A DNA stretch of 25,216 bases, taken from positions 1-25,216 of the forward strand of contig CAYNFT010000022.1 in assembly GCA_964396535.1 (NCBI GenBank), in the 5' to 3' direction. Below, piece by piece: positions 13,618-22,343 of the stretch. Made by a program: the position numbers and the translations under genes. This stretch comes from CAYNFT01 sp964396535. GTDB taxonomy: Bacteria > Chloroflexota > Dehalococcoidia > Dehalococcoidales > UBA2162. The notes beneath the pieces are model-generated. The model saw nothing but the letters and a program-made list of their open reading frames with translations. It was not told where the DNA came from and searched no databases. Each line of letters begins with the position of its first letter. Position 1 is the first letter of the stretch.

Positions 13618-13661
13618 TACCCAAAGGGGAGATTAATTGAAATATCCCTGGTTATTCTGTC

Positions 13662-13680
13662 TCCCATGCGCTCCCGCCAA
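13662..13680 (+). repeat. Third, partial tRNA-Sec 3' fragment (19 bp)
   Basis: Identical to the last 19 bases of tRNA-Sec (7493-7511), including CCA. It is the end of an older attachment site 1,176 bases beyond the CCA of attR (12504). Confidence 0.85.
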
Positions 13681-13747
13681 ACAAACTATTCGCTTAATTC
13701 CTTTCTGGAGCCCTGCTGTAACGCTAAACTAGGTTGGTAAACAATAG

Positions 13748-13783
13748 GATAGCTTGAAGCTATATTTTGCCATTGCCAATTGA
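13748..13783 (+). pseudogene. Second relic of an integrase 3' end
   Basis: The + strand reads DSLKLYFAIAN then TGA, 68 bases after the 19-bp tRNA fragment. That nearly equals the 65-base spacing of the relic at 12569, and the intervening bases of the two sites are recognisably related. A still shorter match (AGGATAGCTTGAA) occurs at 13283. Only tails remain. Confidence 0.5.
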
Positions 13784-13889
13784 AAGACACCAGAAATACC
13801 CGCTTTGATGACTTCCCAGAACACTGTAAGAGAGTCGCTAATTGACTTCATATGAGCGAGTCTCAATTAGTTCAATACACCCCCGTGCA

Positions 13890-14081
13890 TTAAGTATTTT
13901 CAGAATAGACAACATCAATAAAAATTTTCACAATCTGGGCACAGTGTTCGACAAGTTCGTCACGGTTGTAACAAACAAAAGGGTATTGCAGAACTAGCTG
14001 TTCTTCTAGACTCTCCGTGAATACAGGTGCTCTTTTCACAAACCTCTCGTAAACTTGCTCTTTTGTTAAGCTAATAGTCAT
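13890..14081 (-). CDS. Hypothetical protein, 63 residues
   Basis: ATG at 14081 has GGAGG with a 7-base spacing and a near-consensus promoter (14129-14156), so expression is well supported. The product is soluble, starts MTISLTKEQVYERFVKRAP, and contains one Cys in FVCYNRDELVEHC and a hydrophobic C-terminal helix (QIVKIFIDVVY). No family is recognised. It lies downstream of the old insertion scars and may be a leftover regulator or cargo gene. Confidence 0.6.
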   Translation of the reverse strand: MTISLTKEQVYERFVKRAPVFTESLEEQLVLQYPFVCYNRDELVEHCAQIVKIFIDVVYSENT

Positions 14082-14128
14082 GGCTTCACCTCCACATTAT
14101 CAAAGGCTATTCCATTTCGAGTGGCTAA

Positions 14129-14156
14129 ATTATACTCCTTTACATATGTATGTCAA
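14129..14156 (-). promoter_or_regulatory. Promoter of the 63-residue gene
   Basis: Minus strand: TTGACA (14156-14151), a 16-base spacer and TATAAT (14134-14129). The spacer contains the palindrome TACATATGTA, a possible operator. No other feature is seen in 14157-14294. Confidence 0.7.
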
Positions 14157-14294
14157 TACCTTGAAAAAACTAATTTGGGCAGGAATACTCGTTCTGAATA
14201 GATAGGGAATACATTATACTTATCTCCAGTGTTAGATAGAGGATAGCTCCACTCCACTCCCTCCTTCATACGAATCTACAGTGGCTGTCTGCTC

Positions 14295-16145
14295 TCAGTA
14301 CAGCACCCGCTCGTCGCCGACACGGCGGGTCATCTTTTTTTCATCAAGATGTTCTAAGAGAGCCAGTGCATACTTGCGGCTGGTATTAAACAAATCCCGG
14401 AATTCGCCAACAGTCACCTTACCGTGAGTCTTTATATGGTCAGTAACTTTTTCCACCATCTCATTGTAGGCTGAAGTGGAAAAGACCACGCTGTCACTCA
14501 TCTTTACCACCTGGCGTTGCTCAATGAGCAAATTGAGTAAATCAGGCTCAGGTATCTGGTCGCTGGGGGGTGTATAAGGATTCTTTACTAAGGATTGTAA
14601 AAAGGCGTCAACCTTGTCCTGTTGAGCCTGGGTAAGCTGAACCTGAAACGCAGAAAGGCGAACATTCAACCCTTCCTCGCTTAAAACACCTTCATCAGAG
14701 AGCTTTTGCCAGATGGACGGGGAGTATCTACCCAGCTTCAGACGGCTGCCCAGTTCTGCTTTAGGCATACCCAGTCGGGTAGGAAACTTCCGGTGGTAGT
14801 CCTTAAGTATGGCGGTTGCCTGTTTAATCAAGCGTTCCCACCCAGGTGCTGTAAAGAGCAGGCGCTGCTCCCCCTGTCCCACCCCTGTTACCTTCGCCTG
14901 CTGGATAAGTGATTCGAGTGCTGACCGAACTTCATCGTCAGGCAGGTCACTTTGAGATATAAGGGCTGGCAGTTCCAGTGACTGCCTGGTTTCCAAGAGC
15001 GACATAATGACTTCTTCAGCAGTGCCTTGCTCTTTGACTTCCAGGCCCTGAATGATGGCAGGACGATGACGGCGAAGCCGTTTAGTGTGGGAATCAACGA
15101 CTTTACCACCACCAAGAGTATCCATAGATGAACGGATAATGAAGTAGTCACCCTTGACCAGTGCCACTGGCTTACTTAACACCAACTGCACCCAGGTAGT
15201 CGCACCAGCCTCAAGCTTTTCTGTCTCTAACAAACGAACTTTTGCTATCACCTCAGCAGCCCCGGTATGAAAACTAACGGTAGCATTATGAGGCAGGGGG
15301 CGGCGGAGATGGGGAAGCAGACGAAGCCGCGCACTTAACATCGTGGTAGGTATAAGCCAGCCAGGCGTGGTGAGAACATCCCCACGCTGCAACTGTGAGG
15401 TGGCGATACCGACCAGATTGACGGCAACCCTACTGCCGGGAGTGGCTATATTAACGCGGGTCTTATGCGTCTGTAATCCCCGTATCCGTGACTTTAGGCC
15501 GGGAGGGACAATCTCCACCTCCTGACCCAGAGAAAGCGAGCTGTCTATTAACGTTCCGGTAATTACAGTGCCGGAGCCAGCTATGGTGAAAACCCTGTCT
15601 ATGGGTAGTCTTGGCCTGCCTATATCATTTCTGGGCTCGGTAGAGCTTAAGAGCTCGTCTATAGTCGAGACCAAGTCAGGCAAGCCTTCCCCGGTTACTG
15701 CTGAAACAGCAACAATAGGAGCTTGAGATAAGGCAGTAGAGCTGATTAGCTCCTCTACATCCATTCTGACCAGCTCCAGCCACTCATCATCTACCAGGTC
15801 TTTCTTGGTGATGACCACAATCCCTCTTTGTATTCCGAGCAGGTCTAGAATGGCCAGATGCTCCCTGGTTTGAGGCATTACCCCTTCGTTGGCAGCTACA
15901 ATAAGCAGGGCTAAATCAATACCACCCACTCCAGCCAGCATATTCTTGACGAATCTCTCGTGCCCGGGAACATCAACAATTCCCACTTCCTGCCCGCTGG
16001 GCAGCTTTAGCCAGGCGAAGCCGAGGTCAATGGTCATACCCCGTTCTTTTTCCTCGCGCAATCGGTCAGGGTCTATCCCGGTCAGGGCTTCTACCAAGAC
16101 TGACTTGCCATGGTCTATGTGCCCAGCAGTGCCCAATACAAACAT
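14295..16145 (-). CDS. selB: Selenocysteine-specific elongation factor SelB
   Basis: 616 residues, close to E. coli SelB (614). The G domain has GHIDHGKS (8-15), the switch region GMTIDLGF (36-43), DVPGH (58-62) and TKKD (113-116) in place of the usual NKxD. EF-Tu-like domains II-III and a SelB-specific domain follow, and the last 230 residues or so form winged helices ending in KKMTRRVGDERVLY. SelB delivers Sec-tRNA to UGA codons by binding a SECIS hairpin; targets here are selD and probably the yedE leader and fdhA. It is the last gene of the selA-AICARFT-selB run, 27 bases after the AICARFT gene. SD is GAGGA. Confidence 0.97.
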   Translation of the reverse strand: MFVLGTAGHIDHGKSVLVEALTGIDPDRLREEKERGMTIDLGFAWLKLPSGQEVGIVDVPGHERFVKNMLAGVGGIDLALLIVAANEGVMPQTREHLAILDLLGIQRGIVVITKKDLVDDEWLELVRMDVEELISSTALSQAPIVAVSAVTGEGLPDLVSTIDELLSSTEPRNDIGRPRLPIDRVFTIAGSGTVITGTLIDSSLSLGQEVEIVPPGLKSRIRGLQTHKTRVNIATPGSRVAVNLVGIATSQLQRGDVLTTPGWLIPTTMLSARLRLLPHLRRPLPHNATVSFHTGAAEVIAKVRLLETEKLEAGATTWVQLVLSKPVALVKGDYFIIRSSMDTLGGGKVVDSHTKRLRRHRPAIIQGLEVKEQGTAEEVIMSLLETRQSLELPALISQSDLPDDEVRSALESLIQQAKVTGVGQGEQRLLFTAPGWERLIKQATAILKDYHRKFPTRLGMPKAELGSRLKLGRYSPSIWQKLSDEGVLSEEGLNVRLSAFQVQLTQAQQDKVDAFLQSLVKNPYTPPSDQIPEPDLLNLLIEQRQVVKMSDSVVFSTSAYNEMVEKVTDHIKTHGKVTVGEFRDLFNTSRKYALALLEHLDEKKMTRRVGDERVLY

Positions 16146-16172
16146 ATTGTCCTCACTTGCCGTATTAATGGA

Positions 16173-17348
16173 CTAATGATGGAAAAGCCTTGTTCCAGAA
16201 AAGACCATCACCATTCCGTAGTCGTTACAGGCCTTTATCACATCATTGTCTCGTATAGAGTTGCCAGGCTGAACAACATACCTGACCCCGCTCTGGCGCG
16301 CCCGGTCGATAGTATCGCGGAAGGGTATAAAGGCATCCGAGCTCAGGGAAACTCCTCTCACTTTATCCAGCCAATCCCGTCTCTCCTGAAAGGTAAGCTG
16401 AGGTGGAACCTTTTCGAGCGCATCTTCAATGGTTTTCTGCTCCATAGGGGTCAGCCTTTCCTGAAGGTACAGGTCGATGGCATTGTTACGCTCCGGTCGC
16501 CCGACGCCTTTTCGCCACTTGAGACTAAGGACGGTGGGATGCTGACGCAGGAACCAGCGGTCGGCTTTGTCCCCAGCCAATCGTGTGCAGTGGATTCGCG
16601 ACTGCTGCCCAGCCCCCACCCCTATTGCCTGGCCATCAAAGGCAAAACCGATAGTATTGGATTGCGTATACTTGATTGTAGTAGTTATTACTATCAGGTC
16701 TCTTACCGCTAATGGCGTCAATTCCTTATTTTCAGTGACGACATTCTTAAAAAGATTAGCGTCTATCAGCAAATCGTTCCGCTTCTGTTCAAACCTAATC
16801 CCAGAGACTTCTCTTATCTCCAGGGCTTCCGGTTCATAATTGGCGTCGATTTCAATTACCACATACCTGCCATTTTTCTTCTTCTTTAGTATATCAAGAG
16901 CCTTTTCTTCGTATCCAGGGGCGATAACTCCGTCAGAAACCTCACGACTTATTAGCCGGGCAGTCGGCACATCGACCTTATCGCTCAATGCTACCCAGTC
17001 ACCGTAAGAAGATACCCTATCGGCGCCCCTTGCCCTGGCGTAGGCAGCAGCCAGTGGGGACAACTCCAAATCATCAACAAAGTATGACTTCCTCAGTACG
17101 TCACTCAATGGAATGCCGACAGCCGCGCCAGCCGGACTGACATGCTTAAAGGATGCCGCCGCCGGCAGGTTCAGCGTTCGTTTCAACTCTCTGACCAGTT
17201 GCCATGAGTTGAGAGCATCAAGCATATTGATGTACCCCGGAGCACCGTTCAGGACCTTAAAGGGAAGCTCACCTTCCTGACGATAAATCTTGGCGGGCAC
17301 CTGGTGAGGATTGCACCCATATCGAAGAACAATCTCTGTATGCCCCAT
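16173..17348 (-). CDS. purH: Stand-alone AICAR transformylase (PurH C-terminal domain only)
   Basis: 391 residues matching the AICARFT half of bifunctional PurH, which converts AICAR and 10-formyl-THF to FAICAR in purine synthesis. It begins RYGCNPHQ, the usual opening of that domain, and has ASFKHVSPAGAA with K68-H69, the catalytic Lys-His pair, and VGAGQQSRIHCTRLAGDKAD near the centre. The IMP cyclohydrolase domain (about 200 N-terminal residues) is missing, so the last step must be encoded elsewhere. GGAGG precedes the ATG. It sits between selA and selB without an evident functional link. 10-formyl-THF can derive from formate, a loose connection to the upstream genes. Confidence 0.9.
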   Translation of the reverse strand: MGHTEIVLRYGCNPHQVPAKIYRQEGELPFKVLNGAPGYINMLDALNSWQLVRELKRTLNLPAAASFKHVSPAGAAVGIPLSDVLRKSYFVDDLELSPLAAAYARARGADRVSSYGDWVALSDKVDVPTARLISREVSDGVIAPGYEEKALDILKKKKNGRYVVIEIDANYEPEALEIREVSGIRFEQKRNDLLIDANLFKNVVTENKELTPLAVRDLIVITTTIKYTQSNTIGFAFDGQAIGVGAGQQSRIHCTRLAGDKADRWFLRQHPTVLSLKWRKGVGRPERNNAIDLYLQERLTPMEQKTIEDALEKVPPQLTFQERRDWLDKVRGVSLSSDAFIPFRDTIDRARQSGVRYVVQPGNSIRDNDVIKACNDYGMVMVFSGTRLFHH

Positions 17349-17457
17349 ATCTTTACCTCCTTTTGTTTCTAGAGGACATAGCGTGGCTGTCCAGTAAGCC
17401 TACTACCATCCTTCTCCTCTTGCTTTATTACAAGGGATTTATTCTAAGACGCTGCTC

Positions 17458-18852
17458 TCAAATACCTTTTAAATCGGCAGCTAAATCCTGCAGAGCCTGG
17501 AGCACAATTTCGTCCTCTTCCGGCAGGACAGAGCGCGGGTCAAGGAGCAGAACATCCTCGCTGATGCGACCAATAATCGGACATTTTTCATTTCTCCGCA
17601 GTCTGAGAGCCAGCGTCTGCCCCATATTCCGGCCTTTTTTCTTACCTCCCCCGATAGCCACCAGCTTGGTCGGCAGGGTGCTCCCCGGCAGGCTGCCACC
17701 CCCCACCATGCTCTCCCCGTCTATCACCTGAGCCAAACCGCCGAGAGCTTCAGCCCATATTCCAGCCCGCCGCTCAATCCCCTCCAGTGGTGCCGAAATC
17801 ATTTGCCACACCGGGATTTTCTTTGTTGCTTCACCTTTTAAGTAGTGAATCAAGGTGGCTGCCAGACCAGCTAATCTCACCTTATCAATTCGTGCTGCTC
17901 TAGCCAGTGGATGCTTCTTTAGCTTTTCGATAAGCTGCTTCCTGCCAACGATAATCCCTGCCTGAGGGCCACCTAGCAGTTTATCTCCAGAGGAGAATGC
18001 CAGTCCAACACCGACAGCCACGCTTTGCTGCACCATGGGCTCTGGAGCAAGACCAAAGGCAGTCGTATCCAGGAAACAGCCACTGCCCAGGTCATCAAGG
18101 ACCGGGAGGTCATACTGCTGACCAAGAGCTACCAGCTCCTCAATAGTAACAGAATGGGTAAAACCTGTTATTTGGAAGTTACTGGAATGGACCCGCATTA
18201 GTGCTACTGTGCGTGGAGTTATCGCCTGTTCATAATCAGCGATATAGGTGCAGTTGGTGGTACCTACTTCAACCAGCTTTGCCCCACTTTGACGCATTAC
18301 ATCGGGAATACGAAAGCTGCCGCCAATCTCCACAGCCTCCCCTCGGGAGACAATCACCTCTTTTCTCCTGGCTGAGGCAGTTAGACCCAGTAACACCGCC
18401 GAGGCATTGTTATTTACCACCAGAGCTGCCTCAGCTCCGCTTAGCTGGCACAAAATCTGCTCGATATGAACATGACGAGACCCCCGTCTTCCGCTATCAA
18501 GGTCGAACTCCAGATTAGAGTAGCCCTTGGATGCCGTATCCATAGCCGCTATCGCTTCCTGGCTTAGCGGTGCCCGCCCCAGATTGGTATGGATTACTAC
18601 CCCGGTAGCGTTGATAACCGGACTCAGGCTGGGATTCTCCAGTCTGTGTAGTTGAGCAGAGATGGATTCCACTATCTCATCAATAGGAGAGCACTTATTA
18701 CCAGCAATAATGGCTAGCCGTTCACGCTCCAGTTGCTGCCTGACCAGGCTCACCAGCAGCTCGTGCGGATAAGTTTCGGCAAGCTGCTTAATCCGCCCTT
18801 CTGAGATAAGTCTGTCAACACTGGGCAGGTGCCTAAATTCGCTATTCATCAA
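17458..18852 (-). CDS. selA: L-seryl-tRNA(Sec) selenium transferase SelA
   Basis: 464 residues, the usual bacterial SelA length. This PLP enzyme converts Ser-tRNA-Sec to Sec-tRNA-Sec using selenophosphate. Family segments are VINATGVVIHTNLGRAPLS (79-97), NNNASAVLL (147-155), LDDLGSGCF (252-260) and SSGDKLLGGPQAG (287-299), with K291 as the Schiff-base lysine. It is the first gene of the minus-strand run leading to the AICARFT gene (109-base gap) and selB. It starts ATGATG with no clear SD; a one-codon shift in start is possible. Confidence 0.97.
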   Translation of the reverse strand: MMNSEFRHLPSVDRLISEGRIKQLAETYPHELLVSLVRQQLERERLAIIAGNKCSPIDEIVESISAQLHRLENPSLSPVINATGVVIHTNLGRAPLSQEAIAAMDTASKGYSNLEFDLDSGRRGSRHVHIEQILCQLSGAEAALVVNNNASAVLLGLTASARRKEVIVSRGEAVEIGGSFRIPDVMRQSGAKLVEVGTTNCTYIADYEQAITPRTVALMRVHSSNFQITGFTHSVTIEELVALGQQYDLPVLDDLGSGCFLDTTAFGLAPEPMVQQSVAVGVGLAFSSGDKLLGGPQAGIIVGRKQLIEKLKKHPLARAARIDKVRLAGLAATLIHYLKGEATKKIPVWQMISAPLEGIERRAGIWAEALGGLAQVIDGESMVGGGSLPGSTLPTKLVAIGGGKKKGRNMGQTLALRLRRNEKCPIIGRISEDVLLLDPRSVLPEEDEIVLQALQDLAADLKGI

Positions 18853-18927
18853 TACTCTCGCTTATTTTAACATATCCACACTCACCTTGCTAAACCTGAC
18901 TGTTTATAAAACCCCATCCCCCTTTAT

Positions 18928-18990
18928 CCCCCTTCCCCTTGATAAGGGGAAGGGGGAAAGAAATTAGAAAGAGGGGCTGACGCCCCTCTT
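18928..18990 (-). repeat. Bipartite palindromic repeat, copy 2 (inverted)
   Basis: A 13-bp perfect stem (CCCCCTTCCCCTT, loop GAT) at 18928-18956, a 12-base spacer, then a 9-bp hairpin (AAGAGGGGC/GCCCCTCTT, loop TGAC) at 18969-18990. Read on the minus strand the order and spacing equal copies 1 and 3. It lies between selA and the gene at 19015. Confidence 0.75.
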
Positions 18991-19014
18991 AACATCCTAT
19001 CATGATTACCTATA

Positions 19015-19593
19015 TTAAACTAACTCAGTATGGGAACCTTCCTTATCAGGAGCTTGTATCTGAGAGCGTATCTCTCTGAGGCGAGCCAATCTCCTATCTA
19101 CTGAAATGCGCAGAGAGGCAACATCCCATCCCCAACCAATATATCTTAACTTTTCATCGCTTGTTACATCACCTTGTTCAGCAACAATATAACTAGCATA
19201 TCGGGGCAACATTTCCCAAACAGCTTCCTCTACACTATCCAACCAATGATGCACATCTCTTCCTAGCTCACTTGCGTCAAAATCTGATGTCTGCATTTGC
19301 CCAGTCAATATTTCTCCGAGTTGTATAAGGCTGTCTAAACGATGTATCTCTTGAGATGTGTATTGACCACCTTTAATATGATTGGTTCTGTCTAATATTG
19401 TAATATCTGCCTTTGTCGTAATAGGTGTTCTGAATCTAATTTTTAGTATTAGAGGCCATGCACTCCAAATTAGTAATCCTACACCGACTACACCAAGACC
19501 TATCGCCAGTGGAAGTGAGGTATAACCACTCAACTGTAATGCTCCTTCACCAAGTAGAACAACAACTGCTCCAATAATTTTCCAATGACGCAT
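19015..19593 (-). CDS. Hypothetical protein with two N-terminal membrane helices
   Basis: 192 residues. A helical hairpin at about 5-50 (IGAVVVLLGEGALQLSGY, then LAIGLGVVGVGLLIWSAWPLIL) is followed by a soluble, mostly helical and acidic domain (55-192) with several Trp (HHWLDSVEEAVWEMLP, IGWGWDVASLR). No catalytic motif or family is recognised. AGGGGT precedes the ATG. It stands alone between selA and selD, flanked on both sides by palindromic repeats, with no visible link to selenium metabolism. Confidence 0.65.
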   Translation of the reverse strand: MRHWKIIGAVVVLLGEGALQLSGYTSLPLAIGLGVVGVGLLIWSAWPLILKIRFRTPITTKADITILDRTNHIKGGQYTSQEIHRLDSLIQLGEILTGQMQTSDFDASELGRDVHHWLDSVEEAVWEMLPRYASYIVAEQGDVTSDEKLRYIGWGWDVASLRISVDRRLARLREIRSQIQAPDKEGSHTELV

Positions 19594-19706
19594 ACCCCTA
19601 TTCTACCACTTTCACAATTTTTGACAACATTATGTATATTGGTTTATTACGGTTGGGTTGATGAGCATAAAATGGATTAGTCGAAAAGTGCCTAAAAAGG
19701 GGATAA

Positions 19707-19767
19707 AAAGGGGCGAAAGCCCCTTTAATAAAATTTACTTCCCTCTCCCCTTTACAAGGGGAGAGGG
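19707..19767 (+). repeat. Bipartite palindromic repeat, copy 3
   Basis: An 8-bp hairpin (AAAGGGGC/GCCCCTTT, loop GAAA) at 19707-19726, a 14-base spacer, then a 12-bp stem (CCCTCTCCCCTT, loop TAC) at 19741-19767. The rest of 19594-19914 holds no gene; TTGACA at 19621 with a weak -10 near 19645 is a possible selD promoter. Confidence 0.75.
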
Positions 19768-19914
19768 ATACAGGGTGAGGGGTTAACAGATAAGAACTTA
19801 AGTGGGTGAGGTTCGTGAACTATCTCGTGAATGGCTTTGCTTTCTCAAGGGTAGGAATGTTAGAATACCGTAGGAAGCTGGGGTTCATATCTAGCTTTGG
19901 TAATGGAGAAGACA

Positions 19915-20964
19915 ATGACTGAGGGAAAAGAATTACGCCTAACCGAAAGCGTTCGCGGGTCTGGTTGAGCTTCCAAGATAGGTCCGGGAGACCTGAATAA
20001 AGCTTTGTGTGACCTGCCTTTGCTATCTGACCCAAATGTGATTTGTGGCATGGAGAGCCTGGACGATGCCGGTGTCTACAAACTGACGGAGGAACTGGCT
20101 ATCATTCAGACCCTAGATTTCTTCACGCCCATAGTTGATGACCCCTACATGTTTGGCCAGATTGCCGCTGCCAATGCCCTGAGCGATGTCTACACTATGG
20201 GGGGTAAGCCACTAACGGCGATGAATATCGTTTGTTTTCCCATAGAATCCATGGATATCTCAGTTCTTAAGGATATACTCAGAGGTGGCATAGATAAGAT
20301 GGCTGAAGCGAAGGTAATACTGATGGGAGGACACAGTATAGATGATACCGAACTTAAATACGGGCTTTCTGTTACTGGCACCGTGCACCCTAAACAGCTT
20401 GTGACCAATTCGGGTGCCAAGGCAGGGGACAAACTGATATTCACCAAACCGCTAGGGACTGGAATAATAAACACTGCCGTGAAAGCGGGAGTGGTTGATG
20501 AGCAAACAGCAGCCAGGGTTACAAAGTGCATGGCAGCATTAAATGACAAAGCTTCAGAGCTGATGCAGGAGACAGGGGTTCATGCCTGTACCGATATCAC
20601 CGGTTTTGGCTTTCTTGGCCACACTGTCCAGCTAGCCCAGCACAGCCAGATAGGCATCAACATCAATATCGCTGCTATCCCCTTCTTCCCGGAGGCAGGC
20701 GAGTTTGCCAAGCAAGGACTGTGCCCGGCTGGCCTACACCGGAATCGGGAGTTCTACTCCCCTTGTGTAAGAATTGACAGTGAAATACCTATTCACATGC
20801 AAGACATCCTCTTTGACCCTCAAACCTCGGGAGGGCTAATAATCTCTCTGGCACCCAAGAAAGCAGAATTGCTGCTCAAGAGATTGCAACAAGCAGGCAT
20901 AGAGGATGCCGCTATTGTTGGAGAGGTAGTCAGCAAACCGAGCGGGGTGGTTACTGTCAAGTGA
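19915..20964 (+). CDS. selD: Selenide, water dikinase SelD, itself a selenoprotein (Sec18)
   Basis: 349 residues when read through TGA at 19966-19968. SelD makes selenophosphate from selenide and ATP. The N-terminal frame gives RLTESVRGSG-Sec-ASKIGPGDL, aligning Sec18 with the catalytic Cys/Sec of SelD and K21 with the essential Lys. Downstream are DDAGVY, TLDFFTPIVDDPYMFGQIAA, NALSDVYTMGGKP and GGHSIDDTELKYG, all standard SelD segments. A gene finder that treats UGA as stop would begin at TTG 20005 and lose the active site. ATG 19915 has ATGGAG upstream. A SECIS hairpin follows the UGA by 11 bases. Autoregulation by selenium is implied, since SelD is needed for its own Sec. Confidence 0.95.
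19980..19994 (+). promoter_or_regulatory. SECIS hairpin of selD
   Basis: Five perfect pairs AGGTC/GACCT with loop CGGGA. The stem starts 11 bases after the UGA, the same spacing as in E. coli fdhF. A G occupies the second loop position, as bacterial SECIS models expect. Confidence 0.8.
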
Positions 20965-21069
20965 TAGCACATGGTCCTCCCAGGTTAAGTTATTAAAACC
21001 CCACCCAATTATAATCACCCTCTTTAAAGCCAGTCCAGAGACCAATGATTGATTATCTTAGAGAGTGGT

Positions 21070-22242
21070 ATGGCAAAAGATAGACTTTACCGGGACAGAA
21101 ATCTCCAGGTCATCTTCGGGGTAACCCTGATGGCAGTGCTGGGGGTATCCAGTATCACCCCTGCCTTTCCCAGTATTACGCGTGAGCTGGGTATCACCGG
21201 CGGTCAGGTAGGGCTGCTTATCACCTTCTTTACCCTGCCCGGTGTAATCTTAGCACCCTTACTAGGAGTGCTGGCCGACCGCTTTGGCCGGAAGAGGATA
21301 CTGGTGCCTTCTCTCTTTCTCTTTGCTATCGCCGGCGCGGCCTGCACCTTTATCCGCGACTTCAATCTGCTCCTTGGAATGAGAGCTATCCAAGGCATAG
21401 GAGCAGCCTCACTTGGCTCTATCAACGCTACTATCATCGGTGACCTTTATTCAGGAGAGCAACGGGTTGAAGCAATGGGACTCAACACCAGCGTACTCAG
21501 TATTGGTACCGCTTCTTACCCAGCCATAGGTGGTGCCTTAGCGCTGCTGGGCTGGAATTACCCTTTCCTCCTCTCAATAATAGCTGTCCCGATAGGTATT
21601 CTGGTGCTCACCTCCCTCAAGAATCCCGAGCCCAAAAATTCCCAAGATATGAAGGAATACCTCGTTGGCGTATGGAGATACCTCAAGGATATCAGGGTTG
21701 CTGGCCTGTTCGCCGCCGGGATACTCACCTTTGTCATTCTTTATGGAGCCTATCTCACCTATTTTACTCTACTCATGGGAGAATCCTTCGGTGCTTCGTC
21801 CTTTATCATTGGCATTGTTATGTCTAGTTCATCACTAACCAATGCTGCTGTTGCTTCACAACTGGGTAGAATAAACAGGTGGTTCTCTTTATCCACTATC
21901 ATCAAGACTGCATTTGCTCTTTATGCCCTGGCTATGGTCCTCATCCCACTGATGCCCAACCTGTGGCTCCTCTTGATACCAACTATCATCTTCGGCACGG
22001 CTGGCGGAGCCAATTTACCCAGCATCCAGACATCGGTTGCTGGACTCGCCCCGCTGGAGTACCGGGCAGCATTTATGTCTTTAAACGGCACTATGCTCAG
22101 ACTGGGACAGACTATTGGCCCCCCACTCATGGGACTTGTCTATGTTTATCAAGGATTGGATGCTACCTTCTTTGCCGCAGCCGCTCTAGCACTATTAGTA
22201 CTCCTCGTAGCTACGGTATTTGTGAAGAAAAACCCAGGCTAA
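21070..22242 (+). CDS. MFS transporter (DHA1-like drug/efflux type)
   Basis: About 390 residues with twelve predicted helices. The loop 2-3 signature LADRFGRKR follows helix 2, and RAIQGIGAASLGSINATIIGD is the motif region of helices 4-5 seen in 12-TMS DHA1 efflux proteins. A TTG at 21049 is in frame, but ATG 21070 begins the compact N-terminus (MAKDRLYRDRN) and is chosen; the SD is weak in both cases. It follows selD by 105 bases and may be independent. The substrate is not predictable; multidrug or metabolite export is the usual role. Confidence 0.85.
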   Translation: MAKDRLYRDRNLQVIFGVTLMAVLGVSSITPAFPSITRELGITGGQVGLLITFFTLPGVILAPLLGVLADRFGRKRILVPSLFLFAIAGAACTFIRDFNLLLGMRAIQGIGAASLGSINATIIGDLYSGEQRVEAMGLNTSVLSIGTASYPAIGGALALLGWNYPFLLSIIAVPIGILVLTSLKNPEPKNSQDMKEYLVGVWRYLKDIRVAGLFAAGILTFVILYGAYLTYFTLLMGESFGASSFIIGIVMSSSSLTNAAVASQLGRINRWFSLSTIIKTAFALYALAMVLIPLMPNLWLLLIPTIIFGTAGGANLPSIQTSVAGLAPLEYRAAFMSLNGTMLRLGQTIGPPLMGLVYVYQGLDATFFAAAALALLVLLVATVFVKKNPG

Positions 22243-22343
22243 AGGTTAACAATCTCCCTGCTATATGATATTCTATACAATGACGGTCGTTAAAGATACT
22301 TGGGCAGAGATTTTTAGCATAGAGGAATAGAATAGGAGACAAA

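Noticed and set aside
20005..20007. TTG as the start of selD
   Set aside because: It would remove the catalytic segment; the upstream frame with UGA at the Sec position is clearly SelD.
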